NCBI GenBank assembly: GCA_018369555.1
Contig: JAGZCC010000001.1
Span: 8,386-72,385, forward strand
DNA from: Thomasclavelia spiroformis
GTDB taxonomy: Bacteria > Bacillota_I > Bacilli_A > Erysipelotrichales > Coprobacillaceae
DNA: 64,000 bases
Reading direction: 5' to 3'
The notes below the pieces were generated by a model, which was given only the letters and a program-made list of their open reading frames with translations, did no database searches and was not told where the DNA came from. The position numbers and the translations under genes were made by a program. Of the stretch, positions 8,043 through 16,166 are shown in pieces; positions within the stretch are counted from its first letter, which is position 1, and the number at the start of each line of letters is the position of its first letter.

Positions 8043-8513
8043 ATGAATAGACAAGCAATTACTTTTTTAACCTTATTTAGCCTAATTTTAGTGCTTTCAA
8101 TTTACTATATTCTTTTACCCCCAGAAGACACTGCTAATCAAGTATCATTAAATGATCAAAAAATTTCACAAATTGAAATGATGCAAAAAAATTTAGATAA
8201 AGAACGTGAGGATTTAATTGGTAAAAATAATGCTATTATTGCTTCTAGCAAAAGCAGTAGTGATGAAATCGCTTCGGCACTAGCTTCGATTAGCGAAACT
8301 AAAGAAACGGCTGCTTTAGAAAAGAAGATTACTAGTATCATTAATGAGGCCGGATTTAAAAACGCTTTTGTAGAAGTAGAAAATAAAACAATTAAAGTGG
8401 TAGTAGATAAAAAAAATGGTAAAGAAACTGATGCCAATAGTATTATTAAGATGATAATGAAAAAAACAAATAATGAATATCAAGTAGAGGTTAAGTTTAT
8501 TAGTGAGGCTTGA
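8043..8513 (+). CDS. spoIIIAH: SpoIIIAH-like sporulation channel protein
   Basis: The 156-residue protein has one N-terminal membrane helix (about 7-26), a long charged coiled region (about 35-95) and a C-terminal ring-building domain (about 97-154, YscJ/FliF-like) with the ending EYQVEVKFISEA. This is the architecture of SpoIIIAH, the mother-cell half of the A-Q feeding channel that pairs with SpoIIQ of the forespore. In Bacillus it is the last gene of an eight-gene spoIIIA operon directly after efp. Here the other seven are absent from the locus, while the downstream neighbours (asp23-type gene, nusB, xseA) are the expected ones. AAGGAG precedes the ATG. Confidence 0.85.
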   Translation: MNRQAITFLTLFSLILVLSIYYILLPPEDTANQVSLNDQKISQIEMMQKNLDKEREDLIGKNNAIIASSKSSSDEIASALASISETKETAALEKKITSIINEAGFKNAFVEVENKTIKVVVDKKNGKETDANSIIKMIMKKTNNEYQVEVKFISEA

Positions 8514-8528
8514 ATTTTATCTCGATTT

Positions 8529-8549
8529 TATATACAATAAGTGTATATA
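8529..8549 (+). repeat. inverted repeat before the asp23-type gene
   Basis: TATATACA and TGTATATA (8-bp perfect arms, 5-base spacer) end 1 base before the AAAGGAG of the next gene. It could be an operator or a small hairpin that influences translation. Confidence 0.45.
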
Positions 8550-8563
8550 AAGGAGTAATTAAT

Positions 8564-8902
8564 ATGAGTCAAGAATATTATTCAGTCGAAAAAGAAACAA
8601 ATTTAGGCACTTTAAATATTGGTTTAAATGTTTTTCAAACAATAATTGTTGAAACTGTTAAATCAATGGAAGGTATATACTTTGAAGGAAATACAATTCC
8701 TATGCCAGGAAGTGCACCAATAAATGTTCATCTTAATAAAAATAATCAAGTAATTGTTGATGTTGCAATATTAATTGATTATGGGTTAAATGTTACAACT
8801 ACGACTGCTGCATTACAAAATAAAATTATTCAAAGTTGTTTTGAAATGACAGGAATCAAAAACATTAAAGTCAATATTGAGATTAAGGGCATAAACTTTT
8901 AA
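8564..8902 (+). CDS. Asp23/Gls24 family protein (YqhY-like)
   Basis: The 112-residue protein belongs to the Asp23/Gls24 family: it begins with an N-terminal beta strand (LGTLNIGLNVFQTIIVETVKS), then a SMEGI motif and a C-terminal pattern IDYGLNV...I..V.I.IKG. Its place before nusB matches Bacillus yqhY, which is linked to control of acetyl-CoA carboxylase, but accBC is missing here. I chose ATG 8564 because AAAGGAG lies 10 bases upstream; the longer frame from 8510 has no SD. The gene ends inside its own terminator. Confidence 0.88.
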   Translation: MSQEYYSVEKETNLGTLNIGLNVFQTIIVETVKSMEGIYFEGNTIPMPGSAPINVHLNKNNQVIVDVAILIDYGLNVTTTTAALQNKIIQSCFEMTGIKNIKVNIEIKGINF

Positions 8903-8930
8903 AGATTATCTTTCGATAATCTTTTTATTA
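8902..8930 (+). terminator. terminator after the asp23-type gene
   Basis: AAGATTATC (8902-8910) and GATAATCTT (8915-8923) with loop TTTC are followed by TTTATTATT. Confidence 0.85.
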
Positions 8931-8934
8931 TTCA

Positions 8935-8963
8935 TTTATTTTAATATACAAATATGGTAAAAT
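8935..8963 (+). promoter_or_regulatory. promoter of the nusB-xse-ispA-dxs operon
   Basis: An extended -10 (TGG then TAAAAT at 8958-8963) has a weak -35 TTTATT (8935-8940) at 17 bases. It lies between the upstream terminator and nusB. Confidence 0.5.
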
Positions 8964-8993
8964 CATTATAGATATTTTGGAAGGACGGTTTGA

Positions 8994-9398
8994 ATGAAGA
9001 AATATAGAAAAAAATTAATTAGAGAAAAAACGGTTATTGCAATTTACCAAAAATTGCTTATAGATATAACAGAAGAAGAAATTTACAATTACTTAGATAG
9101 TGATAAAGAACTAGCTAATGATAAAGATGATTATGATTATTGTGCGATGTTTATTAATAGCATTATTAATAATCTTGAAAAATACAAAGAAGAAGTTGCA
9201 AAACACTTAAAAAAAGGATGGTCTATTGATCGATTATCTAAAATGGAGCTTGCAATTTTATTGGTTGGTTGCTATGAATTATTAGAGACAGATCAACGTA
9301 AAGAAGTTGTTATTAATGAAGCAGTTGAATTATCTAAGAAGTATTGTGATGATGATGTTTATAAATTTGTAAATGGAATATTAAATAAAATTAAATAA
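8994..9398 (+). CDS. nusB: NusB, transcription antitermination protein
   Basis: The 134-residue all-helical NusB binds boxA RNA with S10 and supports rRNA antitermination. It opens with KLIREKTVIAIYQ and ends with the conserved pattern VVINEAVELSKKYCDDDVYKFVNGIL. Length and composition are normal. GGAAGGAC precedes the ATG. The stop overlaps the xseA ATG by one base (TAATG), placing it at the head of a tightly packed operon running at least to recN. Confidence 0.94.
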   Translation: MKKYRKKLIREKTVIAIYQKLLIDITEEEIYNYLDSDKELANDKDDYDYCAMFINSIINNLEKYKEEVAKHLKKGWSIDRLSKMELAILLVGCYELLETDQRKEVVINEAVELSKKYCDDDVYKFVNGILNKIK

Positions 9399-10714
9399 TG
9401 GAAAAAAGATACTTAACTGTTAGTGCACTAAATCGTTATCTAAAAGTTAAAATAGATAGCGATGAACAATTGCAAAAAATTTTAATCAAAGGTGAAGTTT
9501 CAAATTTTAAACATCATAGTTCAGGACATCTTTATTTCACTTTAAAAGATGAAACATCTAGAATCAATGCTGTTATGTTTGCCTCAAAAGCACGAAAATT
9601 ACCATTCGAATTAGAAAATGGGATGAAAGTTTTGATTCAAGCAAGTGTTTCTGTATATGATGTTGCCGGAACATATCAACTATACGTTGATAATATTGAA
9701 CAAGATGGTTTAGGTAACTTATATCTACGATATGAGCAACTAAAAAAAGCATTAGCCTTAGAAGGTTTGTTTGATCAAGAACATAAACATAAAATACCAA
9801 AGTTTCCAAATAAAATTGCTGTTTTGTCAGCATATCCAAGTGCAGCGCTTGCAGATATCGTAAGAACAATCAAATTAAGATTTCCGGTTGTGCGAGTTAT
9901 TGTTTTTCCAATTCCAGTCCAAGGAAAAGGGGCATATTTACATATTATTAAAGCTTTAAATTATGTTGATACGTTAGGTTTTGATACTATTATTATAGCT
10001 CGAGGCGGAGGAACTTTAGAAGATTTATGGAATTTTAACGAAGAAGCTTTAGCTAGAGCAATTTATAGTTGTAAAACCCCAATCATTAGTGGTGTTGGTC
10101 ATGAAATTGATTTTACAATCTGTGATTTTGTCGCAGATTATCGTTGTGCCACACCAACTGCTGCTGGAATTAAAGCAACACCAGATTTAATTGAATTAAA
10201 GCAAAGTGTAAATAACATTAATTACACATTAAATACATTAATTAAACAAAAAATAACTCTAAATAGACAAGTATTAACGAAATTAAATACTTTCTATTTA
10301 TTTAAAAATCCCAATAAATTGTTTGAAGATAAAAAAATTAAAATTGATTATTTATCTGATCGATTAAAAGATATTTTTATTCATAATTTGAATTATCAAA
10401 GTAATAAAACTAAAAATTTAATTCAAACTTTTAACCATCAAACAAATTTATTTACCCTTGAACAAAAAAATCATCTTAGCTTGATTAATCAAACAATGGA
10501 ACAATTAATCAAACAAAAAATAAAATATGAAAAAGAAAAACTATATTATACATTATCTAAATTAAATACCCTTTCACCACTAAAAGTATTAGAACGTGGG
10601 TATGCAATTATCTTAAAAGAAGACGATGTTGTTTTAGCTGTAAATGAGCTAAAAACAGGCGATAAAATTAAAATAAAAATGAAAGATGGCAGTAAAAATG
10701 CCATCATTGAGTAG
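9398..10714 (+). CDS. xseA: exodeoxyribonuclease VII large subunit
   Basis: XseA (438 residues) is the catalytic subunit of the single-strand exonuclease used in mismatch repair and damage processing. The N-terminal OB domain (GEVSNFKHHSSGHLYFTLKD) is followed by the catalytic region with IIIARGGGTLEDLWNFN, GVGHEIDFTICDFVAD and RCATPTAAG, then a long coiled-coil and a C-terminal ERGYAII strand. All family hallmarks are present. Its start overlaps the nusB stop and xseB follows by 9 bases. Confidence 0.96.
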   Translation: MEKRYLTVSALNRYLKVKIDSDEQLQKILIKGEVSNFKHHSSGHLYFTLKDETSRINAVMFASKARKLPFELENGMKVLIQASVSVYDVAGTYQLYVDNIEQDGLGNLYLRYEQLKKALALEGLFDQEHKHKIPKFPNKIAVLSAYPSAALADIVRTIKLRFPVVRVIVFPIPVQGKGAYLHIIKALNYVDTLGFDTIIIARGGGTLEDLWNFNEEALARAIYSCKTPIISGVGHEIDFTICDFVADYRCATPTAAGIKATPDLIELKQSVNNINYTLNTLIKQKITLNRQVLTKLNTFYLFKNPNKLFEDKKIKIDYLSDRLKDIFIHNLNYQSNKTKNLIQTFNHQTNLFTLEQKNHLSLINQTMEQLIKQKIKYEKEKLYYTLSKLNTLSPLKVLERGYAIILKEDDVVLAVNELKTGDKIKIKMKDGSKNAIIE

Positions 10715-10723
10715 AGGTTAATT

Positions 10724-10939
10724 ATGGAAAATATTACTTTTGAACAGGCGATGAAACGTCTTGAAGAAATTGTAAGTGCATTAGAAGATAATCAAATATC
10801 ATTAGAAAAAAGTGTTGAATTGTTTCAAGAAGGAATTCAATTAACTAAACTTTGTAATGATAAATTAGAAGGAATCGAAAACAAAGTAGCAAAAATTTTA
10901 GTAGATGGTAAACTCCAGGATTTGAATCTTGAGGAATAA
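10724..10939 (+). CDS. xseB: exodeoxyribonuclease VII small subunit
   Basis: XseB (71 residues) forms paired helices along the XseA coiled-coil. The family core FEQAMKRLEEIVSALED and SLEKSVELFQEGIQLTKLC is present. It directly follows xseA, and its last codons contain the GAGGA SD of ispA. Confidence 0.95.
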   Translation: MENITFEQAMKRLEEIVSALEDNQISLEKSVELFQEGIQLTKLCNDKLEGIENKVAKILVDGKLQDLNLEE

Positions 10940-10940
10940 C

Positions 10941-11789
10941 ATGGAACAAATAATTCAAAATATAAATACTAGATTAATGCAAATTACTGATTGTTTTCAA
11001 GATTCCAAAGTTAAAGACGCAATGAAATATTCATTACTTGCAGGTGGGAAAAGAATCCGCCCATTATTAATGCTTAGAATAATTCAAAGTTATGGGTTAA
11101 ATTATCGTGACTATCTAGATGCTGCCTGTGCAATTGAAATGATTCATACATATTCATTGATTCATGATGATTTACCAGGCATGGATAATGATGATTTAAG
11201 ACGTGGTAAGCCTACTTGTCATAAAGAATTTGATGAGGCAACTGCAATTCTAGCCGGAGATGGTTTATTAAATGAAGCAATTAATGTCATTTTAAAAGCA
11301 GAATATAGTAATGAATTAAAAATTGGATTATTAAGTATTTTATATCAAGCTAGTGGTGTAAATGGTATGATTTTAGGACAAGCCCTAGATATTGAATTTG
11401 AAAATAAAAAAGCAAATCGTAAAGAATTGGATTTAATTCATCATCATAAAACTGGTGATTTAATTAGTGCTTCAATGCAAATGGGTGCTTTAATTGCTAA
11501 TGTTGATGATTTAGAAACATTTAAAGAAATTGGTTACAAAATTGGTTTAGCGTTTCAAATTCAAGATGATATTTTAGATGTAGTTGGTAATAGTAAAGTA
11601 TTAGGGAAAAATGTTGGTAGTGATATTGAAAATAATAAATCGACTTATGTTACATTGATGGGAGTTGAAAAGTCACAAGAGATAGTTGATTGCTATTTTA
11701 ATGATGCCATTACATTAATAAATAAATTAAAAATTAATCATGAATTAATTTTAGAAGTACTGGAAAAATTAAAGAGAAGAGTGAAATAA
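10941..11789 (+). CDS. ispA: polyprenyl (farnesyl) diphosphate synthase
   Basis: This class I trans-prenyltransferase joins isopentenyl and allylic diphosphates to make farnesyl or geranyl diphosphate. It has the first Asp-rich motif DDLPGMD (residues 76-82), the preceding GGKRIRP substrate motif, and the second Asp-rich motif QDDILD near residue 210. The 282-residue length suits the short-chain synthases. I use ATG 10941 with GAGGA 5 bases upstream; a TTG at 10929 falls within xseB. It sits directly before dxs, whose ATG overlaps its stop, so two steps of isoprenoid supply are coupled. Confidence 0.93.
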   Translation: MEQIIQNINTRLMQITDCFQDSKVKDAMKYSLLAGGKRIRPLLMLRIIQSYGLNYRDYLDAACAIEMIHTYSLIHDDLPGMDNDDLRRGKPTCHKEFDEATAILAGDGLLNEAINVILKAEYSNELKIGLLSILYQASGVNGMILGQALDIEFENKKANRKELDLIHHHKTGDLISASMQMGALIANVDDLETFKEIGYKIGLAFQIQDDILDVVGNSKVLGKNVGSDIENNKSTYVTLMGVEKSQEIVDCYFNDAITLINKLKINHELILEVLEKLKRRVK

Positions 11790-13663
11790 TGGATCTAAAC
11801 AGTATAAAAGATCCCTCTTTTTTAAAAGAGTTGGATATTAGACAATTAAATCAATTATCTAGTGATATCCGTGAGTTTTTGATTACTAATATTTCAAAAA
11901 CTGGGGGACATCTTTCTAGTAATTTAGGAGTTGTAGAATTAACCATTGCCTTGCATTATGTTTTCAATTCCCCAAAAGATAAAATATTTTTTGATGTTGG
12001 TCATCAATCATATGTTCATAAAATATTAACTGGAAGAGCTAATTGCTTTGATACTTTGCGTAAATATAATGGCTTATCTGGTTTTCAAAAAAGGATAGAA
12101 AGTAAACATGACGTTTGGGAAGCTGGGCATTCTTCAACTGCTTTAAGTGCCGCTGTTGCAATGGCTATTGCTCGTGATTTAGATAATCAAGATTATGAGG
12201 TGATTCCTGTCATTGGTGATGCTGCTATGGTTGGCGGTGAATCGTTAGAAGCTTTAAATCATCTAGGTTCGATTAAAAATAAAGTAATAATTATTTTAAA
12301 CGATAACCAAATGGCAATTGGTAAAAGTGTTGGTGGTTTTGGTGAATTTTTATCTTCTGTAAGATTAAGTGGAACGTATAATAATTTAAAACAAGATTAC
12401 CGAAACATTACTGCAAAAAATAAATTTGGTCAAATGATTTTTAATATTTCTAAGCGAGTTAAAGACTTTATAAAACATGGCTTAATTGATGATACGATTT
12501 TTGAGGATTTTGGAGTTGATTATTTAGGACCAGTTAATGGTCATGACTTTGAAGATTTGATAAGAGTTTTAAATTTAGCTAAAAAATCTAAATCAAGTGT
12601 CGTCATTCATATTGTAACTAAAAAAGGTCGTGGTTATAAATATGCTGAAAATGATTTTAAAGGAAATTGGCATGGAATAGCACCGTTTAATATTGATGAT
12701 GGAACAATTAAAACACCACCATCTAAAGATAAAATTAGTTGGTCAAAAATGGTTGCTGATCATATTGAATTAAATATGACCAAAGATAAAGATGTAGTTG
12801 CAATAACTCCCGCTATGATTCATGGCTCTTGCATGGATAATCTATTTGAACATTTCCCAAATCGCAGTTTTGATGTTGGAATAGCAGAAGAACATGCCTT
12901 AACATTTACAGCAGGTTTAGCAATAGCTAAGAAAAAACCATTTATTTCAGTATATTCATCTTTCTTGCAACGTGCTTATGATCAAATCAATCATGATATT
13001 GCAAGAATGGATTTAGGCTGTTTGATTTGTGTCGATCGTTGTGGTTTTGTGGGAGCTGATGGACCAACACATCATGGTGTATTTGATCTAGGAATTTTAA
13101 ATCCATTACCTAATGTGATTATTTGTACACCAAGTAATAGCAAAGATGCTAAAAAATTTATTAATACATATATCAAAAATAATGATCATCCTTATATTTT
13201 AAGAATTCCACGTGGAGATATTAAAAATGATATTGTAGCAGATGATGAAGTTTTAACGATTGGTAAATGGTTTATTGAAAATGACAATGACTATGATTGT
13301 ACAATTGTTAGTTATGGCCAAAATGTTAATATGATTCGTAGTTATTTTAAAAATAAACATATTAAAATTAGATTGGTAGATGCTTTATTTATTAAGCCAA
13401 TGGATTTTGAAATGTTAAATCATATAGCTGATGATAAACCTTTAATCATCTATGAAACCGAATTAAAAATTAACTCCTTAGCAAGCAATATTGCATATTA
13501 TTATAGCCAAAATAACATTTTAAAAAGAGTTTATAGCTTTGGAGTTGATGATCATTTTTCAGTTCAGGGAAGTGTTGATGAAATTTTAAAAGATGAAAGA
13601 TTAGATATGGAATCATTTTATCAAAAAGTTAAGGAGATAATTGATGAAAAAAGAGAGAATTGA
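11789..13663 (+). CDS. dxs: 1-deoxy-D-xylulose-5-phosphate synthase
   Basis: DXS (624 residues) condenses pyruvate and glyceraldehyde 3-phosphate with thiamine diphosphate, the first step of the MEP isoprenoid pathway. Seen motifs: HLSSNLGVVELT and DVGHQSYVHK in the N-terminal domain, the TPP motif GDAAMVGGESLEALNH...LNDNQMAIG, and the transketolase-type GFVGADGPTHHGVFD. Its ATG overlaps the ispA stop and its 3' end overlaps tlyA. No other MEP gene is in the window. Confidence 0.96.
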   Translation: MDLNSIKDPSFLKELDIRQLNQLSSDIREFLITNISKTGGHLSSNLGVVELTIALHYVFNSPKDKIFFDVGHQSYVHKILTGRANCFDTLRKYNGLSGFQKRIESKHDVWEAGHSSTALSAAVAMAIARDLDNQDYEVIPVIGDAAMVGGESLEALNHLGSIKNKVIIILNDNQMAIGKSVGGFGEFLSSVRLSGTYNNLKQDYRNITAKNKFGQMIFNISKRVKDFIKHGLIDDTIFEDFGVDYLGPVNGHDFEDLIRVLNLAKKSKSSVVIHIVTKKGRGYKYAENDFKGNWHGIAPFNIDDGTIKTPPSKDKISWSKMVADHIELNMTKDKDVVAITPAMIHGSCMDNLFEHFPNRSFDVGIAEEHALTFTAGLAIAKKKPFISVYSSFLQRAYDQINHDIARMDLGCLICVDRCGFVGADGPTHHGVFDLGILNPLPNVIICTPSNSKDAKKFINTYIKNNDHPYILRIPRGDIKNDIVADDEVLTIGKWFIENDNDYDCTIVSYGQNVNMIRSYFKNKHIKIRLVDALFIKPMDFEMLNHIADDKPLIIYETELKINSLASNIAYYYSQNNILKRVYSFGVDDHFSVQGSVDEILKDERLDMESFYQKVKEIIDEKREN

Positions 13664-14444
13664 TGTTTTACTAGTTGAACAAGGCTTTTTTGATTCCCGT
13701 GAAAAAGCTAAACGTGCCATTATGGCTGGAATAGTTCATGATGATTATGACATTATTGATAAACCAGGAACAAAAATTCCAGTTGACTCCAATTTACATG
13801 TTAAAGGAAATATTATGCCATATGTATCTCGAGGTGGCTTAAAATTAGAAAAAGCGCTAAAAGAATTTTCTTTAAACATTAAAGATGAAATTATGGTGGA
13901 TATCGGTAGTTCAACTGGCGGATTTACTGATTGTGCTTTGCAAAATGGGGCAAAATTAGTATATGCAGTTGATGTAGGTACTAACCAATTAGTTTGGAAA
14001 CTTAGAAATGATCCTCGTGTAATTGTTAAAGAAAAAACAAATTTCCGTTATGCAACAATCGATTTATTCCAAGAAGGATTACCAACTTTTGCATCAATCG
14101 ATGTTTCATTTATTTCATTGAAACATATTTTTAATGCTTTAAAAAATATATTAAAAACAAATAATCAAGTTGTTGCTTTAATTAAGCCACAATTTGAGGC
14201 CGGTAAAGACGATGTGGGTAAAAAAGGAATTGTTAAAGACAAAGAAATTCATTGTCGAGTAATTAAAGATGTTATTAAGTTTGCTAAGGAAGATGGTTTT
14301 ACTTTGACTAAGCTTACTTATTCTCCAATTACTGGTGGTGAGGGAAATATTGAGTTTTTAGGTTTATTTATAAAAGGTGATGAAAATGTCGTCATCGATG
14401 TTGAAAGCGTAGTAAATGCAGCTCATAATTGCTTTAAAGGATAG
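13644..14444 (+). CDS. tlyA: TlyA family rRNA 2'-O-methyltransferase
   Basis: The protein has an N-terminal S4 RNA-binding domain (about 1-60, RIDVLLVEQGFFDSREKAKR) and an FtsJ/RrmJ-like Rossmann methyltransferase domain with MVDIGSSTGGFTDC (SAM site) and LIKPQFEAGKD. TlyA proteins 2'-O-methylate cytidines of 16S and/or 23S rRNA; some are annotated as hemolysins. I use ATG 13644 because AAGGAG ends 7 bases before it; the adjoining in-frame TTG at 13641 is less likely. It overlaps dxs by 20 bases. In Bacillus argR follows, but here recN follows directly. Confidence 0.93.
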   Translation: MKKERIDVLLVEQGFFDSREKAKRAIMAGIVHDDYDIIDKPGTKIPVDSNLHVKGNIMPYVSRGGLKLEKALKEFSLNIKDEIMVDIGSSTGGFTDCALQNGAKLVYAVDVGTNQLVWKLRNDPRVIVKEKTNFRYATIDLFQEGLPTFASIDVSFISLKHIFNALKNILKTNNQVVALIKPQFEAGKDDVGKKGIVKDKEIHCRVIKDVIKFAKEDGFTLTKLTYSPITGGEGNIEFLGLFIKGDENVVIDVESVVNAAHNCFKG

Positions 14445-14452
14445 GTGATACA

Positions 14453-16108
14453 ATGTTAGAGAGTATTTATATAGAAAATTTTGCGATTATTGATCAGTTA
14501 CAAATCGATTTTCATGATCAAATGACGGTATTGACCGGTGAAACTGGTGCAGGTAAATCAATAATTATTGATGCTATTGGTCAATTATGTGGAAATCGTA
14601 GTCAAACTAATTTTATTAAAAGTGAAGCTGATGAAGCTTTTATTGAAGGTGTTTTTTCAATTAAAGATAATTCAACCGTCTTAGATAAATTAAAAGAATA
14701 TCGTATCGATTATGATGATAAACTAATTGTGTCTAAATCTTTTAATCGTAATAATAAAACGACAATTAAAATTAATTATCGCAATGTTTCTACCATGGCT
14801 CTTAAATCTATCATGAAAGAATTAGTTGATATTCATTCACAGTTTGAAACACATACATTATTCGATAGTAACAATCATATCAATATACTAGATGATTATA
14901 TTGGTAAACCACTTGTATTACTAAAACAAAAATACAAAGAAATATATCAAAAATACATTGATATAAATAAAACTTATCAAAAAACAATTGAAGAAGAATT
15001 AAGTGATGAGCAACTAGAATATTATCAAAGTCAATTATCCGAAATAAATAGTTTAAATCTTACAGAAATAGATGAAGAAAAATTAGAGGCTGAGAAAAAA
15101 AGATTACTTAATTTTGAAAAAACTAACGAAAAAATTAATAATTATCGCCAGTACATGGAAGGCAATCAAGGAGTAATTTCTACATTAAATAATGCATTAA
15201 ATGAATTAGAAACATTAAATCAACAAGCAAATTATCACCAAATTTTTGAACAAATGTATGATTTATATTATAATTTAATTGATTTAAATGATGCTGTGTT
15301 AGATGAGTATAATCAAACTGATTTTGATGAATTTCGTTTAAATGAAATTCAAGAAACATTATTTAAACTCAATCGTTTAAAAAGAAAATATGGACAATCA
15401 ATTAATACTATTTTAGATGAAAAAAAAGTAATTGAAGAAAAAATTCTTTCATTTACTAATCGTGAAACATATATTAATGAATTAAAATCAAAATTAGACT
15501 CAATTTCAGCCGAAGTTAATCAATGTGCAGAAAAAATAACAACTTTACGTAAACAAAAAGCTTTAGAGTTTACAAATGAAGTAATGGAACAATTAAAATC
15601 GTTATATTTAGAAAAAGTTATATTTGAAATAAATATTCAAAAAGGCACACTCCAAAAAAACGGTCAAGATATTATTACTTTCTTAGTTTCTACAAATTCT
15701 GGTCAAACCTTACAGCCATTAAATAAAATTGCTTCAGGTGGAGAAATGTCTCGAATTATGCTTGCAATAAAAACATTATCACTAGCTTCTAGTTCTCTTG
15801 AAACAATAATTTTTGATGAGGCTGATACCGGTGTTAGTGGTAAAGTAGCCGAGAGTATCGGTGCCAAAATGAAATTGATTGCTAAAAATTACCAAGTATT
15901 ATGCATTAGTCATTTAGCTCAAGTTGCCAGTTTTGCTAATTATCATTATTTAATTGAAAAGACAAGTAGTGATAATAATACAACGGTTAAAGTTAGTGAA
16001 TTGAATGAAGAAAAAAGTATTTTAGAAATTGCTAAACTTATCTCAGGAAAAAATATATCAAAAGAATCAATTGATCATGCTAAAAAATTAAAACTGAGTA
16101 GTGAATAA
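14453..16108 (+). CDS. recN: RecN, DNA repair ATPase
   Basis: RecN is an SMC-like protein that acts early in double-strand-break repair. It has Walker A GETGAGKS (29-36), a long coiled-coil middle (about 160-380), the ABC signature IASGGEMSRIMLAIK and Walker B ETIIFDEADTGVSG, then the switch histidine in CISHLAQVA. Length (551) is normal. It starts 8 bases after tlyA and its 3' end carries a possible promoter for spoIVB. Confidence 0.95.
   Translation: MLESIYIENFAIIDQLQIDFHDQMTVLTGETGAGKSIIIDAIGQLCGNRSQTNFIKSEADEAFIEGVFSIKDNSTVLDKLKEYRIDYDDKLIVSKSFNRNNKTTIKINYRNVSTMALKSIMKELVDIHSQFETHTLFDSNNHINILDDYIGKPLVLLKQKYKEIYQKYIDINKTYQKTIEEELSDEQLEYYQSQLSEINSLNLTEIDEEKLEAEKKRLLNFEKTNEKINNYRQYMEGNQGVISTLNNALNELETLNQQANYHQIFEQMYDLYYNLIDLNDAVLDEYNQTDFDEFRLNEIQETLFKLNRLKRKYGQSINTILDEKKVIEEKILSFTNRETYINELKSKLDSISAEVNQCAEKITTLRKQKALEFTNEVMEQLKSLYLEKVIFEINIQKGTLQKNGQDIITFLVSTNSGQTLQPLNKIASGGEMSRIMLAIKTLSLASSSLETIIFDEADTGVSGKVAESIGAKMKLIAKNYQVLCISHLAQVASFANYHYLIEKTSSDNNTTVKVSELNEEKSILEIAKLISGKNISKESIDHAKKLKLSSE
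16053..16082 (+). promoter_or_regulatory. possible sigma-G promoter of spoIVB
   Basis: ATATA (16053-16057, 4 of 5 to GHATR), an 18-base spacer and CATGCTA (16076-16082, a full match to CATNNTA) lie inside the end of recN. Forespore control of spoIVB is known in Bacillus, but A+T-rich coding sequence gives such matches by chance. Confidence 0.35.
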
Positions 16109-16120
16109 TTATAAGTACAC

Positions 16121-16164
16121 AAGCCAAACTAAGATGTAACGTAAGTTACAAGGAGGTTTGGCTT
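16121..16164 (+). promoter_or_regulatory. two-stem leader structure around the spoIVB ribosome-binding site
   Basis: The outer arms AAGCCAAAC (16121-16129) and GTTTGGCTT (16156-16164) are perfectly complementary over 9 bp. An inner stem TGTAAC / GTTACA (16135-16140, 16145-16150) closes a GTAA tetraloop. The AGGAGG (16151-16156) lies between the stems and its last G is paired; the start codon is 2 bases beyond. No T run follows, so this is not a terminator. Confidence 0.6.
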
Positions 16165-16166
16165 CG

